Notes: a model not told the origin generated them from the sequence alone. A stretch of 64,000 nt of DNA from DASWLF01 sp963768765 (GCA_963768765.1 CAVYJK010000021.1:372001-436000), one strand, 5' to 3'; counted from the stretch's first letter, positions 37,487 to 45,632 are shown. A program made the numbers and translations.

Positions 37487-39970
37487 TCAGATACCATGCT
37501 TTTCAAAGGGCAGCATCACCTCTTCGATGGCTCTTTCCAGCAACTCCAGGTATGGCTCGGCGTCGTAGTCATCCAGGGTCTCCAGGAACGGGGCGGCCTG
37601 GACTCGCGTCTCCTTGGGGCCGCCTTTTTTCTCCCGGTGCACGTAGCGCACTTTTTCTCCGGGCTGCAAATGGATGCCGGCGTTTTCCAACTGCCTCGCG
37701 GCCAGCGCCGTGGGCGTGTCCACCTTGTACTCTTCCACCTTCTGGGACAACACCCGGGTGATGACCAGGTCCTGGGGCCTTACCATCCCCTCCCGCAGGC
37801 GCTGGCGAAAGCCCTCCGCCATCTCCTCCAACTCGGGCTTGAGCGCCAGCAGCTCCGCGGCCGTGGCCGCCCGGGCCATCAGCGCCAGCAAGTCCTCCTG
37901 GGCCCGGCGCACCAGGGGCGGCGTGTCCCGGCGGCGGCAGGCCAGTCCTCGCACCTTGAGGGCGCCGTCCCCGAAGACCCCGAAGTAGCGGGTGGCCACC
38001 GGCCGCCTGGGGTCTTGGCGGGAAGGCATGAAATAGAGCCAGCGGTACACCCCTTCCAGGGCCAGCTTCACCCCGGTGGCCGCGGACACTTGGACGCACA
38101 ATTCTTCCAGCTCCGCTTCATACCCACTTGCCGTTATAGCGGCGGAGCTGTTTGTGGTAGGGGCGCACCCATGTGTGCGCCCGCCCGAGGGCGGACACGC
38201 AGGTCCGCCCCTACAAAAAACCAACCCCGGCTTCTGCACCCAGAGACAGTCGGTGAGGCCGTGCAGCACCTGGAAGCCCGCGGCCTCGAAGACCTCCTTG
38301 GCCCGGAGCAGCTTGTCCCGCCCGTAGGCGGTCACGGCCTCGTGGGCCTCGATGCGCCCGAACCGGGCGTTTTTGTAGCCCAGATACCCGAAACAGGTGA
38401 CCAGCATCCACTTCAAGGCATTCTGCCGCTCCTTGTAAGGTCGCGCCGCCTCCGGCCCCTCCTCCTTCGCCCGGGCCTTGAGTTGCTCCCGTAACGCTAA
38501 AATGGGCCGCAGCGTCCGGGGCACCAACCCCTCCCGCCGCCGGCAGAGCCGATAGCCGGCTTCAGGGACTGGGAGTTGTGGGGGGAGGGCCAGGGGCCGA
38601 CGGCCCCTGCCCTCCCCCCACGCCCCCCTCCCAACCCCCAGAAGGGGGCTGGAGAAGGCGGAGCCTGTGGCTCCGACTTCTCCAGCCCGATTTTATCCCC
38701 CCTTAAGGGATTGGGGGAGGGGGTGTGGGGGAGGGGGTAAGGGCGGGTGCCCTTAGCCCCCTCCCCCACATCATGCACCGCGCAGCAGGGGCAATTCACC
38801 GTCTCCGGGGAAATGTTATGCACTGGCCATGATGGTGGGGTACATGGAGGCGAAGTCCACTTCCGCCACGTTGGTATGCAGGCCCACCGGCGGCATGAAG
38901 GTGAGGCCGCCCTTGTCGATGGTGAGCAGTTCGGCTGCGGTTTTGAAGCGTTCCGGTTCGCCTTTGCGCCAGGGGATGAGGATGCCGTCGGCGGTGGCCC
39001 GGGCCAGTTGCATGGAGGTGATGAGCGTGCCCGGCGAGGCCCGGGCCGCCTGCTGCAGGGGCATTTGGCCGACTCGGGCGATCTGCATCAGGCCCGCCAG
39101 GCCCGCTTCCCGGTAGTAGAAGGAGTTGCGCCGGTCCACGTGCCAGCGCCCATAGAAGGGAGCCGACGATCCCTGGTAGACGATGCGGCCGTAGGAAAAG
39201 TAGCTGCGGCACCCGGTGAACTTTCGGGGCACCGGGCGGTTTTCGCGGTCCAGGTGCAGGCTCACGCCCAGGTCTCGGCTCCAGCGCCTCAGGGCCGGGA
39301 TGATCTCTTCGTCGCCCCAGTCGCTCAACACCAGATCGGGGTCGACCCGGCGCAGCCAGCGGGCCACCTCAGACAGCAGCCCGGCCCGGTCCGGGCACTC
39401 CAGCTCCAGGGTGCGGCCTTCCCAGCCGATGGCCAGGCCGTTGCCCGCCCCCAACGGGATGAGGGGGTCCCGGGTGAGGCCCAGCGTCAGGGTGGCCAAC
39501 GAAGGCACCGAGAACTCCAGGGCGAAGGCCTCCTCCCGGGCGGTGAGGCGAACCAGGCGCCCGTGCTCCACCTCCAGGCCGTACCAGGCGCAAGGCCAGA
39601 TCCGGCGTTTATAGAGATAGTAAGAGGAAATGTCCAGGTCGCAGTTGTAGCAGGAAATTTCTTCCGGCAGAGCCCCCAGCCAATTCCGGAGCCGGGGCAG
39701 AAAACCGTAAGAGGCGAGCTCCAGGGCCAGCGCCGGGATTTCGTCTCCGGACCACAGGTCCCGGCCCCGGGCCGCATAGGCCCGACGCACCCACCCCCGG
39801 CTCCCGGCGACGCGGGCCAGGGCCCGGAGGCGGTTGGAATCCCCCCCGAGATAAACGCAGTACGGGAAACCGTCCTCCACCCGCAGACGCTCCCCCGCCT
39901 CAGTGATGAACCACAACACCATGCGGTCGCCCAACGGATAAAGATCAAACAGCCAGCCGACGGTTTCCAT
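37487..39970 (-). CDS. Family-B DNA polymerase (PolB2-like, altered motif C), interrupted by repeats
   Basis: Read from ATG 39970. The N-terminal about 384 residues include an exonuclease-like region (DPDLVLSDWGDEEIIPALRRW) and motif A VDFASMYPTIM (about 38829-38855). After IMAS a one-base shift near 38820 leads to HNISPETVNCPCC. Then about 210 bases of intergenic-type palindromic repeat (38570-38778) break the gene. The polymerase resumes at VPEAGYRLCRRREGLVPRTL and continues through LKWMLVTCFGYLGYKNARFG (motif B region) to the C-terminus EEVMLPFEKHGI. Motif C, YGDTDS in active enzymes, reads HGLTDC (38241-38263), keeping one Asp, as in divergent or 'inactivated' PolB2 relatives. A second, in-frame palindromic repeat lies at 38157-38214. 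Last gene of the lexA cassette. Confidence 0.82.
38157..38214. repeat. Palindromic repeat inside polB (in frame)
   Basis: Starts GTAGGGGCGCACC and ends GGTCCGCCCCTAC; two nested hairpins GGGCGCAC/GTGTGCGCCC and GGGCGGAC/GTCCGCCC. It adds about 20 residues rich in G, P, C and R (FCRGGPACPPSGGRTHGCAP) to the polymerase without a stop. The GTAGGGGCG ends match 35195, 40193 and 40537. Confidence 0.8.
38570..38778. repeat. Composite G/C-rich palindromic element interrupting polB
   Basis: Three inverted-repeat units: GGGGGGAGGGCCAGGGGCC../..CCCTGCCCTCCCCCC, GGCTGGAGAAGGCGGAGCC../..GGCTCCGACTTCTCCAGCC, and GGGGGAGGGGGTAAGGGC../..GCCCTTAGCCCCCTCCCCC. The same kinds of units occur between the helical-protein gene and polB (40003-40100) and between glyQ and glyS (54262-54445). 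Here it splits conserved polymerase blocks that are normally a few residues apart. Confidence 0.75.
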
Positions 39971-40002
39971 AGGTTTGTGTGAAGGAAATTTGGGGGGAGG
40001 GC

Positions 40003-40100
40003 CAGGGAGCGAGGCTCCCTGCCCTCCCCCAATCCCCCCTCCCAACCCGCATAAGGAGCCGGAGAAGCGGAGCCGCTGGCTCCGCCTTCCCCGGCCACAA
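40003..40100. repeat. Composite G/C-rich palindromic element upstream of polB
   Basis: Contains GGGGGGAGGGCCAGGGAGC...GCTCCCTGCCCTCCCCC and GGAGCCGGAGAAGCGGAGCC..GGCTCCGCC. Same family as 38570-38778 and 54262-54445. Confidence 0.7.
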
Positions 40101-40145
40101 GGGAAGAGAGAAACGGTGATATTTAGGCCTAAGCCTGAGTTTAAA

Positions 40146-40174
40146 ATTGGTGGCACAGGCGTCTCGCCTGTGCT
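40146..40174. repeat. 29-bp dispersed palindromic repeat, copy 2
   Basis: Identical to 6980-7008 over 29 bases (core GGCACAGGCG..CGCCTGTGC). Confidence 0.8.
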
Positions 40175-40192
40175 TTAAAATCAGAAGGCCTT

Positions 40193-40220
40193 GTAGGGAC
40201 GGTTCGCGAACCGCCCCTAC
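40193..40220. repeat. Palindromic repeat (GTAGGG..CCCTAC family)
   Basis: GTAGGGACGGTTCG / CGAACCGCCCCTAC, an almost perfect hairpin ending at the 3' end of the small helical-protein gene. Confidence 0.75.
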
Positions 40221-40507
40221 GAATTGACTCCATCCTGGTTGGCGCTATCGCCTCTTCCTTCCAGGCGCTGCAGGCGCTCCTCTATGGCGCTCAAAGCTTT
40301 CTGGTGCTCCAGCAGCATGGAGAGCAGCATGGATTCCAGGGGCCAGGGGGTCGAGGCGTAGACCCCGGCCTGGAGGTGCAGCCGGGCCAGCTCGAAGAGC
40401 CGGTCGAACTGCGCCTGGTCCTCTCGGCGCAGCGCCCGGCGGAACTTGAGCCAGCGGCTGCGCTCCGCTTCCCAGACGTGACTGTATGGTAAAACCGTCC
40501 GTCCCAT
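40217..40507 (-). CDS. Small helical protein of the lexA-polB cassette
   Basis: 96 residues, all-helical with no membrane segment. The N-terminus GRTVLPYSHVWEAERSRWLKFRRALRREDQ is basic and aromatic, the middle has FDRLFELARLHLQAGVYASTPWPLESMLLSMLLEHQ, and a short coiled coil (LSAIEERLQRLEGR) follows. I do not recognise a named domain. ATG 40507 lies between lexA-side genes and polB, same strand, so it is probably co-transcribed and may be an accessory factor of the polymerase. A palindromic repeat touches its 3' end. Confidence 0.7.
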   Translation of the reverse strand: MGRTVLPYSHVWEAERSRWLKFRRALRREDQAQFDRLFELARLHLQAGVYASTPWPLESMLLSMLLEHQKALSAIEERLQRLEGRGDSANQDGVNS

Positions 40508-40536
40508 GGTTCGTGCGCCCTTTAAATAAATCTTGT

Positions 40537-40563
40537 GTAGGGGCGGGGTTACCCCTCCCCTAC
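40537..40563. repeat. Palindromic repeat (GTAGGGGCGGG family)
   Basis: GTAGGGGCGGGGTTACCCC..CCCTAC between the small membrane gene and the helical-protein gene. Confidence 0.65.
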
Positions 40564-40651
40564 GGCCCGTAGCAGGCTTTCCGCCCTTAAGGGGCACAGG
40601 CTGGAAAGCCGTGCCGAGGCCAAGCCTTCCGTTACAGGCGGGCTGGGAGAG

Positions 40652-40733
40652 AGTTTGAGGGGAGGGGGGGGTGACCACAGGCGAGACGCCAGTGGCTCAC
40701 CGTGTCCCCCGGTCCTCCCCTCAATTTCTCAAC
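40652..40733. repeat. G/C-rich palindromic intergenic repeat
   Basis: TTGAGGGGAGGGGGGG...CCCCCGGTCCTCCCCTCAA, with an inner ACAGGCGAGACGCC..GTGGC variant of the 29-bp repeat core. Confidence 0.65.
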
Positions 40734-40745
40734 CCCGCTTCCACT

Positions 40746-40934
40746 TCACCCCGCCATCAGCAGGATCAAGGCGGTTACCAGGAGCAGCGCCACGGTTGCC
40801 AGGAATTTGGCGATTTCCAGGAGAAAGGTCATGGCGTCCTCCGGGAGGGTGAGGGCTTTCCTCAACTGCTTAAGGCGAGCCGTGAATTTCGGCCCGGGGT
40901 GCAGGTATTGATACTCGGGTAAAATTACGTCCAC
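40746..40934 (-). CDS. Small C-terminal-anchored membrane protein in the lexA operon
   Basis: 62 residues: a short soluble N-terminus (DVILPEYQYLHPGPKFTARLKQLRKALTL) and one membrane helix at the C-terminus (LATVALLLVTALILLMAG). GTG start at 40934, one base after the stop of the RecA-like gene, so tightly linked in the SOS operon. SOS regulons often include small single-pass proteins that stop cell division (SidA, YneA types). A similar role is possible here by context only; there is no sequence match I can name. Confidence 0.65.
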   Translation of the reverse strand: MDVILPEYQYLHPGPKFTARLKQLRKALTLPEDAMTFLLEIAKFLATVALLLVTALILLMAG

Positions 40935-40935
40935 T

Positions 40936-41583
40936 TTAAAGGTCTCCTCTCTGGGGCCGGGAGGGGACCGGATGGCTGCGCTCGCTCCATAACTTGCCCG
41001 GAGAGAGCGCCGAAACCGCCGGGACTACCCGGATGGCTGCCTCGACCTGGCCCTCCTCCCGACTTCCCACCTCCACCAGGTAGTCAATCACCGGCGCCAG
41101 CAGGCGGCCGAAGTGTTGGTTGGCGGCTTCTTCGGGCAGCAGGGGTTGCAGCAGCAGGAGGGCGGCTTGCGTCTTGATCCTGCTGAGGAGTTGCGTCAGG
41201 TCCTTAAAGAGGCGGCGCCGCTCCGCCAGGGGCACCTGTTCGTCGTAGAACAGGCTCACGGGCCCCAGGACCACCACCAGGGTGCCGGGTTTCAGGGGGT
41301 AGGGGAAGATCTCCTTGAGCAGGCGCACCAGTTGGTGGGAGGTGAAGGCCCGGGCCACCTGCACCCGGGCCAGCGCATAAGCCGGGGTGAGGCCGCGGCT
41401 CCGGGCTTGGCGCACCAGCTGGTAGGGGTCGAAGCGGTTGGCCGCGTCCACCACCAGCACCTGAGCGCCACGGGCCACGCCCCAGGCGGCCGCGGCCGCG
41501 GCCAGGGGGCGCAGATGTTCGCCCCAGAGCAAAACGCCCCGCCCTTCCTTCAGGGGGGCCAGATAGCGGCTCAGGGCCTTCAT
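40936..41583 (-). CDS. RecA/ImuA-like protein lacking a Walker A motif
   Basis: 215 residues with a RecA-fold pattern: VLVVDAANRFDPYQLVRQARSRGL and LARVQVARAFTSHQLVRLLKEIF resemble RadA/RadB-type cores (DTEGRF..., VARAF.S.Q), then a Walker B-like strand GTLVVVLGPVSLFYDE. The expected P-loop (GxxxxGKT) is replaced by LLWGEHLRPLA, so ATP binding is probably lost. It is likely a structural RecA paralog, as ImuA is in SOS mutasomes. Its ATG overlaps the lexA stop (ATGA at 41580-41583), so it is coupled to lexA. It probably works with the downstream polymerase. Confidence 0.72.
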   Translation of the reverse strand: MKALSRYLAPLKEGRGVLLWGEHLRPLAAAAAAWGVARGAQVLVVDAANRFDPYQLVRQARSRGLTPAYALARVQVARAFTSHQLVRLLKEIFPYPLKPGTLVVVLGPVSLFYDEQVPLAERRRLFKDLTQLLSRIKTQAALLLLQPLLPEEAANQHFGRLLAPVIDYLVEVGSREEGQVEAAIRVVPAVSALSPGKLWSERSHPVPSRPQRGDL

Positions 41584-42203
41584 CCTCGCATCCTCCCCTC
41601 CAGGTTGCGGTACACCCCCACCACTTTGCCCAGGATCTGCACCTCTTGGGCCTCCTCCGGGGAAAAGCGCAGGGGGGTGAAGGAGGGGTTGTCGCCCTTG
41701 AGGACCAAGCCCCCGGCCTCCTCGTACACCCGCTTCAGGGTGGCCTCCTCATGGACCAGCGCCACCGCGATGTCGCCCCGGGCCACTCGTTGCTGCACCC
41801 GCACCATCACCAGGTCGCCGGGCAGGATCACCGGGGCCATGCTCTGGCCGGTGACCTTCAGGAGGAAGACCTCGTCCCCCCGGACCCAGGAGCGGGGCAG
41901 CGGCAGGGTCTCCTCCACGTTTTCGGCGGCCAGCAAGGGTTGGCCGGCGGCGATGCGGCCCAGGACCGGCACTTCCACCACTGGCCCCAGGGAGCGGGGC
42001 GTGAGGGTCAGCCCCCGGGAAAGCCCCGGCTCCCGGTGCAGGTACCCCTTGCGTCTCAGGGCCGCCAGGTGGTCCACCGCGGCCCGGGGCTGGATGCCGA
42101 AGGCGCCCGCCACCTCCCGCACCGTGGGCGGGTAGCCCTGGCGGGCGCAGAACTCCTCCACAAAGGTCAACACCCGTTGCTGTCTTTCGGTCAATGGCTT
42201 CAT
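41580..42203 (-). CDS. lexA: LexA SOS repressor
   Basis: 207 residues. The N-terminal winged helix (LTERQQRVLTFVEEFCARQGYPPTVREVAGAF) binds operators. The C-terminal S24 protease domain has the self-cleavage site A86-G87 (GRIAAGQPLL), catalytic S121 (VTGQSMAP) and K157 (EATLKRVY). DNA damage activates RecA*, which triggers self-cleavage and derepression. It heads an operon with a RecA-like protein, a small membrane protein, a helical protein and a PolB. ATG 42203; the promoter at 42210-42238 carries a palindrome in its spacer, likely the autoregulatory LexA box. Confidence 0.96.
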   Translation of the reverse strand: MKPLTERQQRVLTFVEEFCARQGYPPTVREVAGAFGIQPRAAVDHLAALRRKGYLHREPGLSRGLTLTPRSLGPVVEVPVLGRIAAGQPLLAAENVEETLPLPRSWVRGDEVFLLKVTGQSMAPVILPGDLVMVRVQQRVARGDIAVALVHEEATLKRVYEEAGGLVLKGDNPSFTPLRFSPEEAQEVQILGKVVGVYRNLEGRMRG

Positions 42204-42209
42204 GGCCCT

Positions 42210-42238
42210 AAGATACTATACAAAAGTATACTTGTCAA
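42210..42238 (-). promoter_or_regulatory. lexA promoter with candidate LexA operator in the spacer
   Basis: Minus strand: TTGACA (42238-42233), a 17-base spacer and TATCTT (42215-42210). An 18-base near-palindrome ACTATAC-AAAA-GTATACT occupies 42215-42232, filling the spacer. ATG 42203 is only 7 bases from the -10, so the transcript would be leaderless or nearly so. Confidence 0.6.
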
Positions 42239-42337
42239 GAGAATAGTTGTTATGGCAAATGGGCCTTGAGCGGTGAGCCCAGCCCAGCCCAGCCAAATTC
42301 TTGCCTTCCGGACTTCTCCCTGTTATATTGCAATGTT

Positions 42338-43508
42338 ATGAAGCCAAAGGACAGGTTCAAGCAGGGCCCCTCCCGCCGGGCCCGGGAGATCACCCCTTTT
42401 CTGGTGATGGACATCCTGGAGCGGGCCAAGGAGCTGGAGCGCCAGGGGGAGAAGGTCATCCACCTGGAGATCGGGGAGCCGGACCACCCCACCCCCCAGG
42501 TGGTGAAGGACGCGGCCTACCGGGCCATGGCCGCGGGCCGGACCCAGTACACCCACTCCCAGGGGCTCATCGAGCTCAGGGAGGCCTTGAGCCAGCATTA
42601 CCTGGAGAAATATAAGGTTTGGGTCAAGCCGGAGCAGTTCATCGTCACCTCGGGCACCTCTCCCGCCATGGTCCTCATCTTTGCGGGGTTGCTGGACCCG
42701 GGGGACGAAGTGCTCCTTACCGACCCCCACTACGCCTGCTACCCTAATTTCGTGCGCCTGGTGGACGGGGTGCCCCGCTACGTGCCGGTGGCGGAAGCGG
42801 ACGGCTTCCAGCTGCGGCCCCAGGAGCTGGGCTCCTATCTGGGCGCCCGCTCCAAGGCCATCATCATCAACTCGCCGGCCAATCCCACCGGCACCCTGCT
42901 CGTCCGCCGACCGCATGGCCCGGTTGGCGGAACTGGGGCCCTACATCATTTCCGACGAGATCTACCACGGCCTGGTTTACGAAGGCCAGGAGCACAGCAT
43001 CCTGGAGTTCACGGACCGGGCCTTTGTGATCAACGGCTTCTCCAAGCTCTACGCCATGACGGGCTGGCGCCTGGGCTACCTCATCGCGCCGGAGGATTTC
43101 ATCCGGCCCCTGCAGAAACTGATGCAGAATTTCTTCATCTCCGCCAACCCCTTCGTGCAACTGGCCGGGATTGCGGCCCTGACCCAGGCGGGCCCGGAGG
43201 TTGAGAAGATGCGGGCCGCCTACGACGTCCGGCGCCGCTTCCTGCTGGCGGGCCTCACCAAACTCGGTTTCCGGCTGCCGGTGCCGCCCACCGGGGCCTT
43301 TTACGCCTTTGTCAACGCCCGCCACCTGTCTGATGATTCCTACGCCCTGGCCTTCGATATCCTGGAAAAGGCCGGGGTGGGGGTGGCCCCGGGCATCGAT
43401 TTCGGCGCCGGCGGCGAGGGCTTCCTGCGCTTTTCCTATGCCAACTCCATGGAGAACCTGGCGGAGGCCTTAAACAGGTTGGAGGCTTATCTGGCCAGGC
43501 GTGGATGA
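42338..43508 (+). CDS. Class I/II PLP-dependent aminotransferase (one frameshift)
   Basis: About 389 residues, fold-type I aminotransferase of the aspartate aminotransferase family. Motifs: EIGEPDHPTP, the substrate-loop Y of THSQGLIELREAL, NSPANPTGTL, ISDEIYHGLVYEG, the PLP lysine in FSKLYAMTGWRLGY, and a C-terminal RFSYANSMENLAEAL. The exact amino acid is not predictable. The frame changes by an extra base near 42903 (TLL..SADRMARLAEL), and everything else is conserved. ATG 42338 is chosen by homology (MKPKDRFKQGPSRRAREITPF). Divergent from lexA. Confidence 0.9.
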
Positions 43509-43896
43509 CCACCCTGCCCATCCGGCAATCCTGTGAATCCCTGGGCGCGGGCGCCGGAGTTAAAAATTTTATTCCGGTTTCAGTCTCTTAACCTGCCATA
43601 CTTCCTGCGAATTTCCCTGCAAGCTTTTGGCTCCCGGCCGGGCCCCGGCCGGCGCCCGGCTATTTTTTTCAAATTGATAAGGAAAAATCAGATTGAGAGG
43701 AGGCTTCTCTCATATTTAGATTAATCGACTGCGGGGAAATTCCGGAGAATCTCAGGATAAAGGGTTAGGTCGCTATTATTAAGGAAAACAGATAGTTATC
43801 TTTTGAGGCTCCATTGGGAAAAATTGGCAAGCTCTATGCATAACTATTTAACAGTCGCCGTTGGCGACAGATACCCAACTCCCACAGGAGAAGAAA
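43509..43896. other. Intergenic region before the secreted Lys/Ala-rich protein
   Basis: Apart from the terminator at 43637, I see no gene. The right half (43670-43860) is AT-rich and probably carries the promoter of the gene at 43897. CTCCCACAGGAGAAG gives its ribosome site. Confidence 0.45.
43637..43669 (+). terminator. Intrinsic terminator after the aminotransferase gene
   Basis: GC-only stem GCCGGG../..CCCGGC followed by TA and seven T. Confidence 0.75.
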
Positions 43897-44217
43897 ATGA
43901 AGAAAGTTGTCACCACCATAACTGCAGTAGTTTTTGCCCTGGGTCTCGCGGGTGGGGCTCTGGCTCAGACCGCTCAAACCCAGGAGAAGCCCGCGGTGAA
44001 GACCGAAGCGCAGGCTTCTCCCGCCACCGTGGCCCCCAAGGAAGCGGCCAAGCCTGAGAAACCCACGGTGAAAGAGGCCGCCAAACCCGGCGCCAAAGGG
44101 GAAATGAAGACTGCGGAAAAGGGCAAGACCAAGAAAGAAGCCAAGAAGGAGGCCAAAAAGGGCAAGGATGAAAAGAAGCCCTCAGTGGTTGAACCCTCCA
44201 AGCAGGAAAAGAAATAA
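43897..44217 (+). CDS. Secreted Lys/Ala-rich low-complexity protein
   Basis: 106 residues. A signal peptide MKKVVTTITAVVFALGLAGG (cleaved after ALA near residue 23) is followed by a highly basic repetitive mature part of K, A, E and P (EAAKPEKPTVKEAAKP, KKEAKKEAKKGKDEKK), resembling histone H1-like tails. The function is unknown; it could bind anionic surface polymers or nucleic acid. ATG 43897 has ACAGGAGAAG upstream. A terminator follows at 44277. Confidence 0.75.
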   Translation: MKKVVTTITAVVFALGLAGGALAQTAQTQEKPAVKTEAQASPATVAPKEAAKPEKPTVKEAAKPGAKGEMKTAEKGKTKKEAKKEAKKGKDEKKPSVVEPSKQEKK

Positions 44218-44276
44218 TCTAACCCCACACTAAGCCGGCTGGTAAACGGTTCCCGGCCAGAGAGCCGGGAAAAAGT

Positions 44277-44316
44277 AAGCCGGGAAAGGCGGCCAGCCTT
44301 TCCCGGCTTATTTTTT
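44277..44316 (+). terminator. Intrinsic terminator
   Basis: A 14-bp perfect stem AAGCCGGGAAAGGC / GCCTTTCCCGGCTT with loop GGCCA, then ATTTTTT. Confidence 0.93.
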
Positions 44317-44351
44317 GGGCGGCGATTAGGAAGGAGGGATTCCCTCTTAGA

Positions 44352-44858
44352 TCACAACTTCTTCAAGCGCTGCTGACGCTGGCGCTGCTGCTTGGGAAGG
44401 CGGCGGGTCGGCCCTTTCTTGCCGCGGTGAGCCGGGGCGGGCTCGTCTTCTTCGTCCGGGGCCCCCCGGTCCCGGGGGAGCAGGTGCAGGATTTCAAAGT
44501 GGGAAGCGTTGATCCAGGTGGCTCCCACCCGGCGGGCCCAATCCTGCAGTTCCCGGTCCGAGCTGACCACCACGGCGCGGCCCCGTTCCCGGGTCAGGAG
44601 GCGTTTAATCACTTCGTCGGCCCGCTCTCCCAGGCGGGAGTAAATGATCAGGATTCCCTGATGCTGATCCCTGGACTCTTTAAAGTCGCCGCCCTGCCAG
44701 CCGTCAAATACCACGGTAATCTTGTGGCGGGCGCGGCTCCGGTAGGACGCCAGCCTCTGGAGGAGCGCCAGCCGGCCTGCCTCCAACTCCCGGGCGTCCA
44801 GCCTTTGTAAATCCGGCGACTGGCGGATCAGGTTATAACCATCAATAATGAGGTGCAT
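44352..44858 (-). CDS. NYN-domain RNase (YacP/Rae1-like)
   Basis: 168 residues. The PIN-like NYN core begins MHLIIDGYNLIRQ (D6), then KITVVFDGWQGG, YSRLGERADEVIKRLL and VVSSDRELQDWAR, giving the acidic active site (D6, D53-region, D80-region, D102-region). Relatives such as B. subtilis Rae1/YacP cut mRNA on ribosomes or in rRNA turnover. The C-terminal about 40 residues are a basic Lys/Arg/Gln tail (KGPTRRLPKQQRQRQQRLKKL), probably RNA-binding. ATG 44858. Confidence 0.85.
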   Translation of the reverse strand: MHLIIDGYNLIRQSPDLQRLDARELEAGRLALLQRLASYRSRARHKITVVFDGWQGGDFKESRDQHQGILIIYSRLGERADEVIKRLLTRERGRAVVVSSDRELQDWARRVGATWINASHFEILHLLPRDRGAPDEEDEPAPAHRGKKGPTRRLPKQQRQRQQRLKKL

Positions 44859-44990
44859 CGTTAGCTAAAGTGGAATTAAATTTGTCTAAACTTTGTGTGT
44901 CATGAAAAACATTATTGCCAAGGCTTGTCAACTCTGCTATAGTGAGCCCGGTTACGTCATATTAATTAACCGGGGGAGGATGTGGAGGAT

Positions 44991-45632
44991 ATGCGTAACT
45001 TACGGTACATTTTGCCCATTCTGCTACTGGCGGCGGCCGCGGCGGGGTGCGCTTCGGGCCGGGGGAAGCCCGAAGCCGGCGCCGCCCTGGATCAGCCGCT
45101 GCCGGCTTATGAACCTCAACCGTCCAACTTGACGCCGGACCAGAAGTACATCGACCAATTGCTATGCCAAAACGGTTTTAATGGCAAAGGCAACAAACCC
45201 ACCGTCATTGTGGTGCATAAACTCCAACGCAAGCTCACCATTTATCAAGGTGTAACTCCGTTAAAAACCTACCCGGTAGTACTGGGGAACGACCCTTATA
45301 ACGATAAAATGTGCCAGGGTGATACTTGCACCCCCGAAGGGGTCTATCGGGTGCGGGCCAAGTATCCTCACCCCAAGTGGGACGCCTTCATCTGGCTGGA
45401 CTATCCCAACACCCAGAACTGGCTGAAGTTTGGCCGGGCCAAGCAGGCGGGGCAACTGCCGCCGGACGTCGACATCGGCGGCCAGGTCGGCATCCACGGC
45501 ACCGAGGACCCGTTGAAAAACCTCAGCGGCGAAAACTGGACCAAGGGCTGCGTCTCCCTGCTCAACAAAGACCTGGATGAGATCTACCCCTTGGTGAACG
45601 ACAAGACCCTGGTGGTCATCCGGAAGGATTGA
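44991..45632 (+). CDS. L,D-transpeptidase lipoprotein (YkuD domain)
   Basis: 213 residues. The lipoprotein signal ends LLLAAAAAGC, with the lipidated cysteine at C20. The YkuD domain begins TVIVVHKLQRKLTIYQG, and the active site is H169 (GIHGTEDPL) with C187 (TKGCVSLLN). These enzymes make 3-3 cross-links in peptidoglycan or attach proteins to it, in the periplasm. ATG 44991 is preferred over GTG 44982 because it gives the compact signal peptide; GGGGGAGG lies upstream. Preceded by an AT-rich leader likely to hold its promoter. Confidence 0.92.
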   Translation: MRNLRYILPILLLAAAAAGCASGRGKPEAGAALDQPLPAYEPQPSNLTPDQKYIDQLLCQNGFNGKGNKPTVIVVHKLQRKLTIYQGVTPLKTYPVVLGNDPYNDKMCQGDTCTPEGVYRVRAKYPHPKWDAFIWLDYPNTQNWLKFGRAKQAGQLPPDVDIGGQVGIHGTEDPLKNLSGENWTKGCVSLLNKDLDEIYPLVNDKTLVVIRKD

